This document shows, piece after piece, positions 22,911 to 34,700 of a stretch of DNA of 64,000 nt (the stretch's first letter is position 1; each line of letters begins with the position of its first letter). A program made the translations under genes and the position numbers. The notes beneath the pieces were generated by a model, which saw nothing but the letters and a program-made list of their open reading frames with translations, made no database searches and was not told the DNA's origin. The stretch spans positions 45,181,687-45,245,686 of the forward strand of contig NC_088863.1 of assembly GCF_032884065.1 (NCBI RefSeq), written 5' to 3'. Source of the stretch: Artemia franciscana. Lineage: Eukaryota; Arthropoda; Branchiopoda; Anostraca; Artemiidae.

Positions 22911-23360
22911 TTTACAATTATGTATAATGTTCTTACCTATTTTACGTGCTATTTTACTTATTGCAAAATGTAATTCTGCCAAGAAATTTTTATTAAAGGA
23001 ACTGAAATACCATGACAGCAACTGACCACTCAGTATGGTCAAAAACAAAATTACAAGTAACATCTATCGTCAGGATTTATCAACCTCTGAAGAATACCCA
23101 TGAAAGTTGCACGTTTAATATTTCCCACCCTGCAATGATCAATGACGTAGAGAACGCCTTGACAATCTCAGCCATCATGCAGAAAATTTCAACTATAACT
23201 GCTTCGACAATCATCCTCGCCCCCCATTCTGGTTAAGAGGTCAAAATGACCAAGTCAATATCAAGAAAATACGCGAAGTTCAACTGAAATATATGCACGG
23301 ACTAACATCAAACTCAAAGTTTGCAGATAACACCTGCAGCAGTAACTAACAGGAGCAAGA
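22911..23360. other. Unassigned AT-rich sequence
   Basis: Host sequence on the far side of the Helitron pair. A 74-codon plus-strand ORF (23012-23236) contains SVWSKTKLQVTSIVRIYQPL, which I do not recognise. It may belong with the unassigned broken ORFs at 18780-20490. Confidence 0.3.
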
Positions 23361-23575
23361 CATAATGACAACATCATCAACTCATAACAAGCTAAGAAAT
23401 AAGAACCAATCAGCAAATCGCCTACAACCCCAGATGTATAGAAGGAAGACATAAATGATAATACTATCAACAAACAACATGTGAAGAAACAAGAACAAAT
23501 CAACAGATCGCTTGCTATTTCAGCTGTATAGAAGCAACACAAGACAATATCATCAACAATCAAGAAGTTAAGAAA
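23360..23575. repeat. Tandem repeat, ~90 bp unit, about 2.4 copies
   Basis: Units start with ACATAATGAC, ACATAAATGATAA and ACAAGACAATA at about 23361, 23449 and 23538. They share CATCAAC, GAAACAAGAAC-like and GTATAGAAG words. Divergence between units is considerable. Confidence 0.75.
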
Positions 23576-25711
23576 CGCTTGACATAAGCTGCAATATTAT
23601 AAAGTACGAATCGTCATATCCAAATAAGGTTTTAATAGCTTTCTAAATTAAAAAATCTTTCGAAGATAAAAATAGGAAGAATTCTTTGGATAGTCATAGT
23701 AAATTCTTATCAAATATCACAAACTTTAACGTGCCAAGTTAAAAGTTAAAGTATTAAAATGAGGTGAAAGTAGATTGTAGATCATAAACCATTCCACGGT
23801 GAAGGAAAAATATACAAATGAATATTTAAAACTTAATAACAATAAACGAACTTTAGGAAAAAGTAGATTTTGGAAAAATTATTATGAAAATGGGAGACTA
23901 GCCTGAATGAGGAGGATATTATTTTACAGCGGGAAGGGGTAGATGTGACATAAAGCCCTATTATTTCTTTTACAACCCATAAAGATTTTTAAATTTGCTA
24001 TTTCTACAATCTGATTTTAAAATAGCAAAAAAATATCCTTTCTTTAAGGGTCCATTAAATTGACCAAAAAAAGTATAATAAAAAAACTAGCATGATCAAA
24101 ATTATGTCCCATAAATTTCATGAAAGACTATCATCTTACCAACATTAAAAAGAACTTTTGACGAAGCAGAAATTGCAAAATAGTGACATCCTTAACAAAA
24201 TCTTGACAAACGTCTCATAACAGCAGAATATATACGTGAGAACTGAAGGTTTTTAAAAAGGAGTTTAGATTCCACATAGAAAGAAAGTGCGAGTTCGTTT
24301 TTGAATACATAGCTTGTTCAAGTCAGATAATTCGTATGTAAACACAGAAATAAAATTACTGTTTGTTATATTGTCTATGTTTATGATTATAGGAAACAGG
24401 TGCATTTCTCGTGGCCTCTTGGAGCGCTCTATAGGGGATCTATGCGATAAAGATAACATAGTAAGACCAGTCCATTTCTGGAATGATTTTATTGTCGAAC
24501 ATATTGGATATTATCTACAGTCCATCACTACATTAATCATTCACTAGCTAAACCCCCTCAATAAAAACACTTACAACCCCCTCCCCCTATAATAGAATAG
24601 GTACATCGTTAACCGTTTTGGGGTAGTGGCCCGGTTCAGGTCAGGGATTAACAGTTTCAGAAACCGAGCAACAAGTCCTCTTCTCACCCGTGGAGGGATG
24701 TTCTATTTTCGTTTTGGTATTATTAGTAATTTGTGTATATCTTTATGACATGTTTGTTTTGTTTTCCTTGCTTTTATTGTGCTCCCTCGTGTTCTGTTTT
24801 TGTTTATAGATGGCTAATAAAGAATATGCATTCATTCATTTAATCTGAACAGATCTCGATTATCAGCGGAACGACAAATCCACAATTCAGGTTGTGATTT
24901 TACAATTTGGTTTGTCAGTGGAATAGTCCCCAGTTCCGTTCAATTTTTCTGATTACAATCGTTATTTCTGAGAAAGAAATAGAAGATAATCTACCTTCTA
25001 CCCAAATAATTTCAAAAGTTAAACTTAAGGCTTAATACAGTTTAAGATGTTGAAAGTAGGAAACAATCAAATTGTAGAACTAACATCCCCCTTTATTCTA
25101 GTTTACAGTTTTTCCGTGCAATTAAGGAATTGAAAGAAATTTTTTGGTGTATATAACTAGGCTATATTGGACTTATTAGTCTAAATTGGGTGTCCTTGAT
25201 TGGCAGTGAATAATTTAGAAGGTGTTAAGCAAGGGTATGGGGTCGAACCCACTCTAAAAGGCCATTTGGGCTGATAATAACCTGTTTATTCATGGTTTTC
25301 TTCATAATAAATTTGTGTAGCTTAAGTTAGGCTACTTCTCTATGATCACAGACTAGACATCAGAAAGAACTATCTCTAATAAAATTTACCCCATACTATC
25401 CTTCACATAATATTTTCATTATTTGGTAGGCTAAACTTTCTGATTAACATAATACTAAGGTAGCTAAGAAATGTACATAGGCTAGGCCCTAGACCTTCTT
25501 TAGAGTCAGACAGCCTATCATCTTAAATATAAACATGCCTATAGCATTTATTTGTGTTGTAGATTTACTTTTGCCCCTCCTAGTGAAAGACAGCCTATAA
25601 TAGATAGTTAATAAGGGGAAGGGCAAAGTAAATTTGGCTACAAATGAATATTAGGGTAAAAAGCCTCTTTTTGGGAAAGACCACTTATCTTTGACATTCT
25701 GAAAAAATAGA
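23576..25711. other. Mostly non-coding; possible LINE/SINE tail near 24840
   Basis: No gene is supported. At 24395-24840 a somewhat GC-richer block ends AATAAAGAATATG(CATT)3. This looks like the 3' end of a LINE or SINE that terminates in a short tandem repeat. An ORF within it (24314-24547) shows no known domain. Confidence 0.35.
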
Positions 25712-25788
25712 GGGTCAATGTTGATATTACCTGAACAATTGTTTTGGGTCATGAAACAATTTTTGATAGATACATTTTTTATGTGCCA

Positions 25789-25994
25789 TATTAGTTACAT
25801 GCAATTGTAGTTGTGCCCCTGTGTCCCACCTGTGAATATAGATAGATATATATGTATATGTTTTTAACTAAGTAAAACTTGCGAATATACAACATTCTTT
25901 GATGTCCCATTGTCTGTGCATATAAATAGATTGTCAGGTTTACCAACTCTTGAACATGCAACATAAAATTGTCCATGGGAAAAACAATCTGTAT
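25789..25994 (-). mobile_element. Helitron fragment (helicase C-terminus only)
   Basis: Minus-strand copy of the conserved Helitron segment encoding YVACSR...PDNLF-like sequence and the region just downstream of it. It lacks the 5' end, hairpin and CTAG, and interrupts the left arm of the TIR element. Confidence 0.7.
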
Positions 25995-26072
25995 TTTATA
26001 CAACTTTTTGTTGACTTTTTGTACACCTTTTATCTCTTGCAAAACTACTGCAAACTAACCATTATGGAGTTA

Positions 26073-26190
26073 TTATATATTTGCACATTAGGGGGGGGGG
26101 AGCATAGCATATATTAAATACAGCAATGGTTAGTTTACTTATTTAATATATGCTAAGCTTTATCCCCACCCCCTAATGTGTAAACATATA
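26073..26190. repeat. Foldback, ~45 bp imperfect arms
   Basis: The left arm (TATATTTGCACATTAGGGGG...AGCATAGCATATATTAAATA) and the right arm (TATTTAATATATGCTAAGC...CCCCCTAATGTGTAAACATATA) are inverted repeats around a ~20 bp spacer. TTGCACATT plus poly(G) also occurs at 8083-8100 and 51797-51823, with a related form at 29756. Confidence 0.7.
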
Positions 26191-26229
26191 GCTCAAATTT
26201 GTTTTTAAACTATTATAGATTCACAAATT

Positions 26230-28035
26230 TCAAATGAAAATGGCTTGACTTAATGCTCCTGCCAAAATGCTTCTGGTGTTGAGAGTGATGCTACATGGTG
26301 CCTCCATTTGGACTGGTCTCTTGCAAGGATGTGGACATCTTCCTGAATATTAGCCATGACTAATAAGGCACCTATTGTGTCCTTCCATCTGGTTTGGGGG
26401 ATGACCTCTTGGGTGTTTCCCACCATGCAGCATGGGATCAAAGTAAAAAATTGTTCATGCGGGAGTGTTGGGGTGCATGCAAAGGAGATGCCCATACCAG
26501 CGTAGTGTTTGTTGGGCAAGTTGGACTGAGAAGGGCATTTGAGCAGTTAACGCCAGAAGGTTCTCATTGCTAACAAAATTGTGCCAGTGTAGTCCTTCAA
26601 TGCAGCAAAGATGTTTTGTTTGGGCTATATTTATGGTGCTAAGCACAGACTGAGTGGCTGGCCAAGTTTTGGCTCCATAAAGAATCACAGATCCCTCCAA
26701 AGCATTGTATATGTGCATCTTAGTCCTATGGCTGATAGAAGGTTTCTTCCAAAGGGCACTTAGTCTCCCCACCACAGCTGAGGCTTTGGCAATTTGGTGC
26801 ATTAGATCTTTAAGGATTGATCCATCATTTGAGAGGATAGAGCCAAGGTATATAAATTCCTCAACAATCTCAGCTGGTTTGTCACAAACCATTAGGATTG
26901 GCATGGGAACTTGGTGAGTTATGGGGTTCAACAAACATCACTTTTGTCTTCTGCCAATTAATTGACAGCCCTATCTTTAAGGCTTCATCAGCAAGGATTT
27001 GTAGGGCTTCTGTGAGCTTTGATGGTGAATTGGAGACAAGAGCAAGGTCATTGGCATAGTCAGCATCTGAAAGTACTCTATCACCATAATGCAACCCAAA
27101 CTGGAGGCAGTTTATGGTCCAAGTCATAATGTAGCTGATGACACAATTAAATAGTTCTGGGGCAGCAGCACAACCCTGATGGACTCCAGTATTGATTTTA
27201 AAAGATGGGCTGCATCTGCCATTGACTTGCATGCAGCTCTAAGTCCCTGCATGGAGCTGCTCAAACAGGTTGCAGTACTTTGCTGGTAGTCCTGTTGTTT
27301 TCAGTATGAGCCAGAGCAACTGCTGGTTGACAGAATTGAAAGCAGCCTTGAAATCCACAAAGGCAACATATGCTTTTTGTTGAAATTCCCAAGTCTTTTC
27401 TATCAGCTGCTGCATTGTGAATATTTGCTCCATGGTGGACCTTCCTGGCATGAAGCCAGCCTGTTGGCTTCTGAGGAAAGTGGTACAGCAGTCCAGGAGG
27501 GTCATAACAAAGAGCTTACTGGGCACAGAGAGGAGTTTGATGCCATGATAGTTAGAGCAGATTCTGTGACTGCCTTTCCATTTCCAGAGAGGCAGAATGA
27601 TGCCCGCTTGCCAGTCTTTTGGAATCCATTCTGTACAAAATACTATGGAAAACAGTACTTGGAGCCCGAGAAGGGTTGCTGCCCTACCATATTAAAGCAG
27701 TTCTGCAAGGATACCACAGACTCCTGGGGCTTGGTTGTTTTCATCTGTTTCAGAGATTTCAAGATTTCTGTAGAGGTGAAAGGGTGGTGCACACTTGCAC
27801 ACAGGGCCTCAGGAGTGTTGGATGCAACTTGAAGAAGGTCAGGGTTGGGCTGGCTATCACAGTCCAGGGTTAGAAGTGAAGAGAAGTGATCCTTCCAGGC
27901 AGACAGTTGAGCGCTCTTGTCAGTGATAATATTTTCATAATTAGATTAGATGGAGGATGGCTTTCCATCTGTAAGATCCCGAAGGTGTTTGTATAGAGAG
28001 CATGTGTCACCCTTTCTGGCAGCTTCCTCAAGAAT
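26230..28035 (-). pseudogene. LINE reverse transcriptase, RTE-like, largely preserved
   Basis: Minus-strand RT of about 600 codons with a few frameshifts. Order: LEEAARKGDTCSLYKHLRDL (about 28030); AWKDHFSSLL; AGFMPGRSTMEQIFTMQQLI (about 27460); YVAFVDFKAAFNSVN (about 27370, catalytic D kept); VHQGCAAAPELFN (about 27170); DADYANDLALVS (about 27060, where YAND replaces YADD); IEEFIYLGS-type thumb (FIYLGSILSNDGS, 26850); RTKMHIYNAL; and a C-terminus with LRWYGHLLC (26490) and QTRWKD (26400). The YADD-to-YAND change and the frameshifts make it inactive. No endonuclease domain was found, so it is 5'-truncated. It lies inside the split TIR element. Confidence 0.85.
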
Positions 28036-28245
28036 GCAATGAAAATGGAAATGATTGCAATTCTATATGTGTAAATACACAAATATTTGGGCTGGAATAA
28101 CTCCATAATGGTGAGTTTCAGGTAGTTTTACAAGAGAGAAAAGATGTTCCAAGTGTTAAAATGCACCTAACAACAGTTTCATGCACCAACAACAGTTTCA
28201 TGATCCAAAACAATTGTTCAGGTAATATCAACATTGACCAAATAG

Positions 28246-30448
28246 AGATGGGTTTTTGGACTGCCCCTGTTTTACTATGGGATAGCACCAAGTGGGTATA
28301 ATTTGTCATCATAAATTCTAAATGTTGTCTATTTTTTGACTAGCAATTGAGAAGAAGGTAAAATTCTTTGCAATGTTTCACTTTTATAACACACATATTT
28401 TTAAAGGTCAGGGCCATCTAGAGGGAGAAGGAGTAGAGGTGGGTACTTTAAAATACCTTCCCAGGATATACTTTTGCCTGTAGACCCATCCCTGATATTT
28501 TCAGCTTCCTAACCTAACCCTTTTCTGAGATAGCAAGAAGTTGCTCAACTAGAATTTTACCAAAAAGAATAAATTATATTTAATATTTGTGATTATTTAT
28601 GATGATGAGTGATTATGATGGATTTTGATATCTATGAATATTTGTGATGATATATAGATGAAATAAATGTATGGCAATTAAATTTATATAGGTTATTTAG
28701 AACCAAAAGACAATCATCTAACTATTAATATGCAAATAAAACTGAAAAACTAATCTGTGCATCAGAGTAGGATAATTGGTATTTCCAAAAAGAGGTCCCT
28801 CTAGGTAAGTCAATAAACTAATAATTTTAAGTGTTTGATCTTGATTAATTTTAATGATAGCTATATTGATGCATAGCTTAGATTTTTAGCTATTCATTAA
28901 GATATACAGTTATTCTCAATTCCTATTTGGTAACAAGATTTGAAGGTTTGAGTTTGACATAATGTTGCTCAATTGGAGACTGGTTTTTATCCTATAATTA
29001 GATTAAAGGTAAAAATTTATATTTGAAATAGGTAAATATTTACATCATCACATTATTTAGTAACAATAAAAGTGAATACAACACTTGATGCTTTTTTTAT
29101 GCTCTTCCAAATTTAGTAATTGGCTCATGATGTAATTATATTTTGAGCCCTTAAAGAGGCTCAATGCAGCCCTTAGTAACCAAAAGTTTAAAAAATGCAT
29201 TTCTATAAAAAGAAACTGTGTAGTGGGAAAAAGTTTCCATTTGTAGCTGAGTCAGAAACAAAATGTTATTTTGGAAACAATCTTGCATATATTCTTAAAA
29301 AGAGACTGGAAAGCTCTTGAAAATGGTGTAAAGTTTTGCTGTGACATTGTTGAGGGGTTTCAGGTTCTTTTTCAAAATTTCTGCAAATTTGTTTTCAAAA
29401 TAAATATTGTACTAGGCTATTAAGAATAATGAAAACAACAATTACCAATACTAATTAAGCTACAGATGGCAATTTTTTCTCATCAGACAGTTTATTTTTA
29501 GATGCATGATAATAAACTTTTGGTTACTATGGTCTCTTTTGAAACCTTTTAGCCCCTTTAAGCACCAATTATAGAATTTGGAAAGAACATAAAAAAGGAC
29601 ACCAATTGATGTATTCCATTTCATCTTATCTAAACTAGGTGAAAATGTTAATATTTACCAACTTTTGGTATTATTTTGACAAACTGGTTAATCAATATGA
29701 AGAAATATCTGACAAATAATTCAGTACATATATCAAACTCAGAGTGTATACTTGAACATTAGGGGGGGGGGGGGAGAACAAAGCTCATTTCTGACACAAA
29801 TAAATGTTACCAGATAAATGTTAAATAATTTTTGGAAATAAAGTGTGATAACTTTCCACTACTGTTTGGTTCATCAAAAAAATTAATCAGAATTGAATTA
29901 ACAAAAACTAATAGACCTGTAGTCCATACTAAACTAATGTTAGAGACAAACCACATAAACAATCACACAGATTCCTTACTTCTCTCTAAGTAAGTAAGGG
30001 GAAATTCACCAAAAAGTTAATAGACAAAATAAGCTAGATCTGATTTAAGTCAATTTTAACCAAATCTTCTTTTTTTAATATGCTTTTGGTTGTTAAGTCT
30101 TAAATAGGCTAGAATTAACACAAACAGAGTTCCACATTGCACAGTGTCCCATATCATGTATTTTAGGTCATGTTTCTGCTAGAAAATTAATCAATAAAAC
30201 AGAAATTCATCAAACTAATGTAAACCCACAAATCAACAAAATTGTGAATAGAAAAGGGCTAGATGGTCCCACATCTGTTAATAGCAATGAATAAGAAATC
30301 AAGTGACATTAAGATCCCGAATGTCATTATTATTATTTGTTATTATTAATAATATTATTAAGTAATGTTATTATTTTATTATCTGAATTCTGCCCCATAC
30401 TATAAGTTAACCAATAGGCTTATCACTTTTCAGACAATACCTCTGAAA
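28246..30448. other. Non-coding AT-rich stretch
   Basis: No ORF with a recognisable domain. It holds a G13 tract at 29761-29773 after GAACATTA (compare the foldback at 26073) and an ATT-rich tract at 30325-30380. Confidence 0.4.
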
Positions 30449-31415
30449 TCTATATAAATAAAAATAAGTTGTTTGTGGGTTCGTCTGTCTGTCTGTCTGT
30501 CCGCATATTACGTCTGAATTATTTCATCATATACCAATTCAAAAACGAATGTATTCAAGCCCGAAGTAGCTGAGTTTGTAACGCGTTATGTTCCAGGTTC
30601 TAGGTCCGAGAGGTTGCAGGTTCGAACCTTGGCTAGGTAAAAACTAAAAAAAGGTAAAAACTACAAAAAAAACTAAAAAGAAAAAAAACTAAAAACTAAT
30701 AAAAAAAAACTAACAGAGCTAAAAAACTAAAAAAAAACTAAACAATAAAAAAAGGAAAAAACTGAAAAATAAAGGAGAAAAACAGAACTAAAAAAAATAA
30801 AATAAAAAAAACCTAAATGTTTGATTAGCAATCACCATCAACAAAGCTCAAGGGCAATCATTAGAATCATGAGGTATAACTAAAAAAAACTAAAAAAAAG
30901 GTAAAAAACTAAAAAAAAGACCAATTCAAAAACGAATGTATATACAGACCGGGACACTGGGACACAGGGAATATAAATGACAACCAGGACACAGTGAATA
31001 TAAATGACGACCGGGACACAACTACAACGGGGACGCCAGGGGGTACAGGGGGATATATAAATGACAACGGCGACACAGGGAATGGTCGATTAGCAATCAC
31101 CATCAACAAAGCTCAAGGGCAATCATTAGAATCATGAGGTATAGATCTGAATACAGATTGTTTTCCCATGGACAATTATATGTTGCATGTTCAAGAGTCG
31201 GTAAACCTGACAATCTATTTATATGCACAGACAATGGGACAGCAAAGAATGTTATATATTCGCAAGTTTTACGTAGTTAAAAACATATATATATATAGGT
31301 GGGACACAACTACAATGGCGCGTAACGACTTACGCGCGCGGGGGGGGCTTGGGGGCGCGAAGCGCCCCCACCAACTAGGTGTTGGGGTGGCGCGAAGTGC
31401 CACCCCAACAGCTAG
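30449..31415 (+). mobile_element. Complete short Helitron with tRNA-like module
   Basis: The 5' TC (30449) is preceded by A. The 3' CTAG (31412-31415) is followed by T. The terminal hairpin TTGGGGTGGCGC-GAAG-TGCCACCCCAA lies just before it (31382-31408). The interior contains GTCTGTCTGTC, the tRNA-like module, an AAAACTAAAAA minisatellite, two copies of the ITINKAQGQSLES word (30817-30875 and 31087-31137), and the helicase C-terminus [20 protein letters not shown] (31158-31220), ending in a stop at 31280. A 1-base frameshift separates the INKAQGQ block from the YVACSR block. It cannot encode a working Rep/helicase; it is non-autonomous. Confidence 0.93.
30558..30634 (+). ncRNA. tRNA-like module inside Helitron
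   Basis: 77 nt: AGCCCGA start and CTTGGCT end can pair (AGCC/GGCT). An A-box-like TAGCTGAGTTTGTAACGCG and a B-box-like GGTTCGAACC (30618-30627, a perfect palindromic T-loop core) are present. Length and spacing fit a tRNA. The anticodon arm is not convincing, so a tRNA-derived promoter (SINE head) is the more cautious reading. Confidence 0.65.
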
Positions 31416-32793
31416 TATTTAATAAAAATCATGCAGTAAGGAAAACACAAGGAATGCAAAAGTACTTATATACTACATAGTAGGCTACTACATTAATATC
31501 CACTAAATTTTGCAGTTTTCTTAATCTAACAATTAGTTACAAAACTTGGCAAATTCTTTTTCCAACTTGGCATTTATAAGCATTTTCTAACCACTTCAGA
31601 CTAAAAACCACAAACAAAAAAAAAGGTGAAAACTTTGTTTTCACCTTTTTTGTGAAAAAAAACGTAATCCTTTAGGCAATCCTAGATACTGAAATCCCTG
31701 AAGGGTAATTTTCTTTGTACAAAACAAATGGTTATGCAAAACTTTTCAAGAAGAATTTTTTTCAGAGTTAATTAGTTTGATATCTAGAAAATTAATACAC
31801 CATGTACTTTAAAATTTTATGCAAAATAATTACTGCTACTGTTCAATTGAATTCCAGCTCCTCTGGCTAGATATGGACTTAGACAAACCATCAAGTTTGC
31901 AGATTTTGTTTATTTACATAATTTTGTTGTTTTTTTTTTTTTGTTTCCCACCAATAAATTGAGTCATTATAAAGAGGGATGGGATTCAACTGCAACATTA
32001 ATAGTTATTATTTTTGAAAAGATCATTGTTAGTCAAATAAAATGATATATTTGTCTTTCAGCTTGCAAAGTAACCTAAATCACAATGGCCAAAGGGTAAA
32101 ACTACACCTGTAGATGTAGCTGCATAGATGGTTGTAGATTCTTCTGATTTAAGCTACTAATAAGGAGCTTCCCAGTCTAGTTTCCATGGTTTAGTGGACC
32201 AGTTGGTATACACACCATTCTTGAATGTACTGATAGATATAGAAATAACAGTGTTTTCACTCAGAGAACCCCAATATGACACCACTCTATTTGAAAAGAT
32301 TGTAGCTCTGCTTCTTTTCTAACTAAATTCTACCTATACTTCACAACTGTGGGTGTGAGTACCTGTGTATGGGTCTAAATGGTGGAATTCATTTTGGTGT
32401 TGCAAAAATCTGTAGTTAGTGATTATAACACTTCTTTTTCTCTTGTAAGTAAGTTTAGGTAAGCATGTATTCAATTGTTGTTGATGAGGGAAGTGGGTAT
32501 AGTTGCTGAAGAATTGTGTATGTTTCTTTCAAACTTCACAGTGGGGGATTTTCCTCGTTTATTATCTGGCTAAGCTACTGTCATACAATATTCCAGCTTT
32601 GGTCTGACTAAAATTTTATCAAATTTATGAATAAATTTCTTTGATGTGCTGCAGAAAACACCATCCAACAAAAAAAAGGAACCATAAATGCCATTGTATA
32701 CACGATTTTTTGTGAAATGTGACAGCACACTTATAAGGTACATCAGTACTGAAAGAAGGTAATCCTGTCAGACAATGCTGGTTGAGCTTTTGA

Positions 32794-32824
<31 letters not shown>
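31416..32824. other. Non-coding; one strong small hairpin
   Basis: No gene. At about 31618-31657 a perfect hairpin, AAAAAAGGTGAAAAC-TTTG-TTTTCACCTTTTTT, stands alone. A poly(T) run lies at 32800-32826. Confidence 0.45.
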
Positions 32825-32826
<2 letters not shown>

Positions 32827-34700
32827 GTTTAGAATTTCGTTTTCAGGTAAAGGGAGCAAAACGTTCTCTTATTTTCATAGAAGAGATGTTTTTTCTTCTT
32901 ATTTTCTCTTTTATACCGGTTGTCCAACAGGCTCTTTGGGTAGTGTAAAATTAATCTTTTGATTGTTCCTGTTTACTTGTGTTTATTTTTTGTATATGGT
33001 TGCTGGCTTTTAAATACACACATGCATTCTTTGTGACATATATAAATTAAATATGTTGAGAATTATTGATTTGTTTGTGTTCATTTTCATGTACGCATTT
33101 GCTAGCTTTAGATACACTCATGCATCCATGTAAGACAGAAGGGGGAGGATTGGAATCCTTCTTGGTAAACCTTCTGAGATGTATGTTCTGTATTTCAATG
33201 TTTTTTTTTGTGTTACAAGTATTTAATTCACAAAGAAACATGTAAAACACAATCCTCCAACAAAACTAGCTCATATATGCCATGACATGCATAAGTTTTC
33301 TTATGAAATATAATAAGACCTTCATAATTTACGTCAACAATTAAAGAAGGTATTTTTAAAGTAATAACTCACTCCATATGAAGAAAATCCAATCTGTGTT
33401 TCAAGAAGAATAATAACTCCAATAAAATTATGTCTAGAATTTTGTTTTAAGGTAAAGGAAGCAAAATGTTTGTTCTCTTTTCCTCAAAAATGAGCATACA
33501 CTATGTTTTTTTCTTTTTTTTTGTCTGTTGTCCAACATTGTCCTTGGCTAGTATAAAATGAATCTTTTACTGCTGTTGCTTTTTTATGCATATTTTTTTA
33601 TATATAGTTACTGATTTTTAAGTACACATATGCATGCTCTTTGGTAAGTACAAATTGTATGTGTTGAGTGTTATTGTTTTTTTTGTGTATGTGTGTGTTC
33701 ATTTTTATATGCACAGGCAAGTGGCTTGTCAATGCACATGCTCATAGACATGCATTTTCAATCCATGTAGCCATTCAAAATTATAACTAATATTCATTAT
33801 CTATTCAAAGCATCCTTAATCTGCATGCCAATTCATGATTTTGAATGGAGGGGACAAGGTTTTTTTTATGCCCATTGTCCCAGAAGCTCTTTGGCTATTA
33901 TAAAATAAACCATTCAATTGTTATTGCTTTTTTTGTCTTTGCTTTTCTGTATGTTGTCCCTGCCTTTTAAATACCCATGCGCAGGCATGCCTGTTTTCAA
34001 TATTGTACAAAATGATTTATAATCTATTTGGACCATCCATAATCTGGGACACCAATTCACTGTATTTTAGGGGTGTGTATGTTTTTTTTTGAGTTTTTTC
34101 ATGCCTGTAGTCTAACAGGCACTTTGGCTTGTATAATAGAAAATCTGTTGAGTGCTGTTACTTTTTTTCTGTGTTTGTTTTTGTGTTGGCTATATAATTC
34201 ATCAATAGAGATACCAGGGAAACTTATTTGAGCCCCATTTGTAATGAAATATTTAAGTCCAGTTTTTTCTTCTACTAATATTTTGCAACCATGCAAAATT
34301 TTAGCTACCTGATTTTAATTTTATACCTGGTAAGCATTTGGCTTTAAAAAAAAATTAGATAAAATGTACTCAGATCTAATTTTGAAATCGCCATTTATTG
34401 TTGGATTTTTTATTCAGTTATCCTTTCACTGTTGCATGGAAAGGGTTTTACTTTTATTTTTAATGGTGTTTTTCATGGTTTGGCTTTTATTTATGTTATT
34501 GGTTGATTTTAGAGTCTTTTTTTTTTTTTTTTTTTTTTTTTTTTGCACTGGGGTTGGTTAAGCAGGGGTCTTGGATGAAATTTTTTCTTATTTTCTTGCT
34601 CTAAGTATCTTCACTGAGGTTTTTCTTATCTTGTTTTTGTGTGTTTATGGCCACTGACTTGTAAATGCATGTATGCATGCATTTACACACATATTAAGAA
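32825..34700. repeat. Diverged tandem array, irregular period
   Basis: A core word of the form GTCCAACAGGCTCTTTGG followed by a TATAAAAT-AATC word recurs at 32924, 33531, 33877 and 34109 (spacings 607, 346, 232). Each is followed by a T-rich tract, GTATATGGTTGCTG-like sequence and AAATACACATATGCATGC. The units look like old tandem copies that have lost different segments. Confidence 0.65.

Larger units (their letters stand above)
25712..28245. mobile_element. Long-TIR element split by nested insertions
   Basis: The left arm (25712-25788 plus 25995-26070) and the right arm (about 28042-28243) are inverted relatives of the arms of the 9085-9625 element. Shared words include GTCAATGTTGATATTACCTG, TCTTGCAAAACTACTGCAAAC and CCATTATGGAG. 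Between the arms lie a Helitron fragment, a small foldback and an RT-bearing LINE. It is either a composite or a MITE-like element that later received insertions. Confidence 0.6.

Noticed and set aside
31168-31422. 84-codon ORF across the Helitron 3' end
   Set aside because: Wrong frame. The helicase motif LYVACSRVG is in the neighbouring frame, and this ORF runs through the terminal hairpin.
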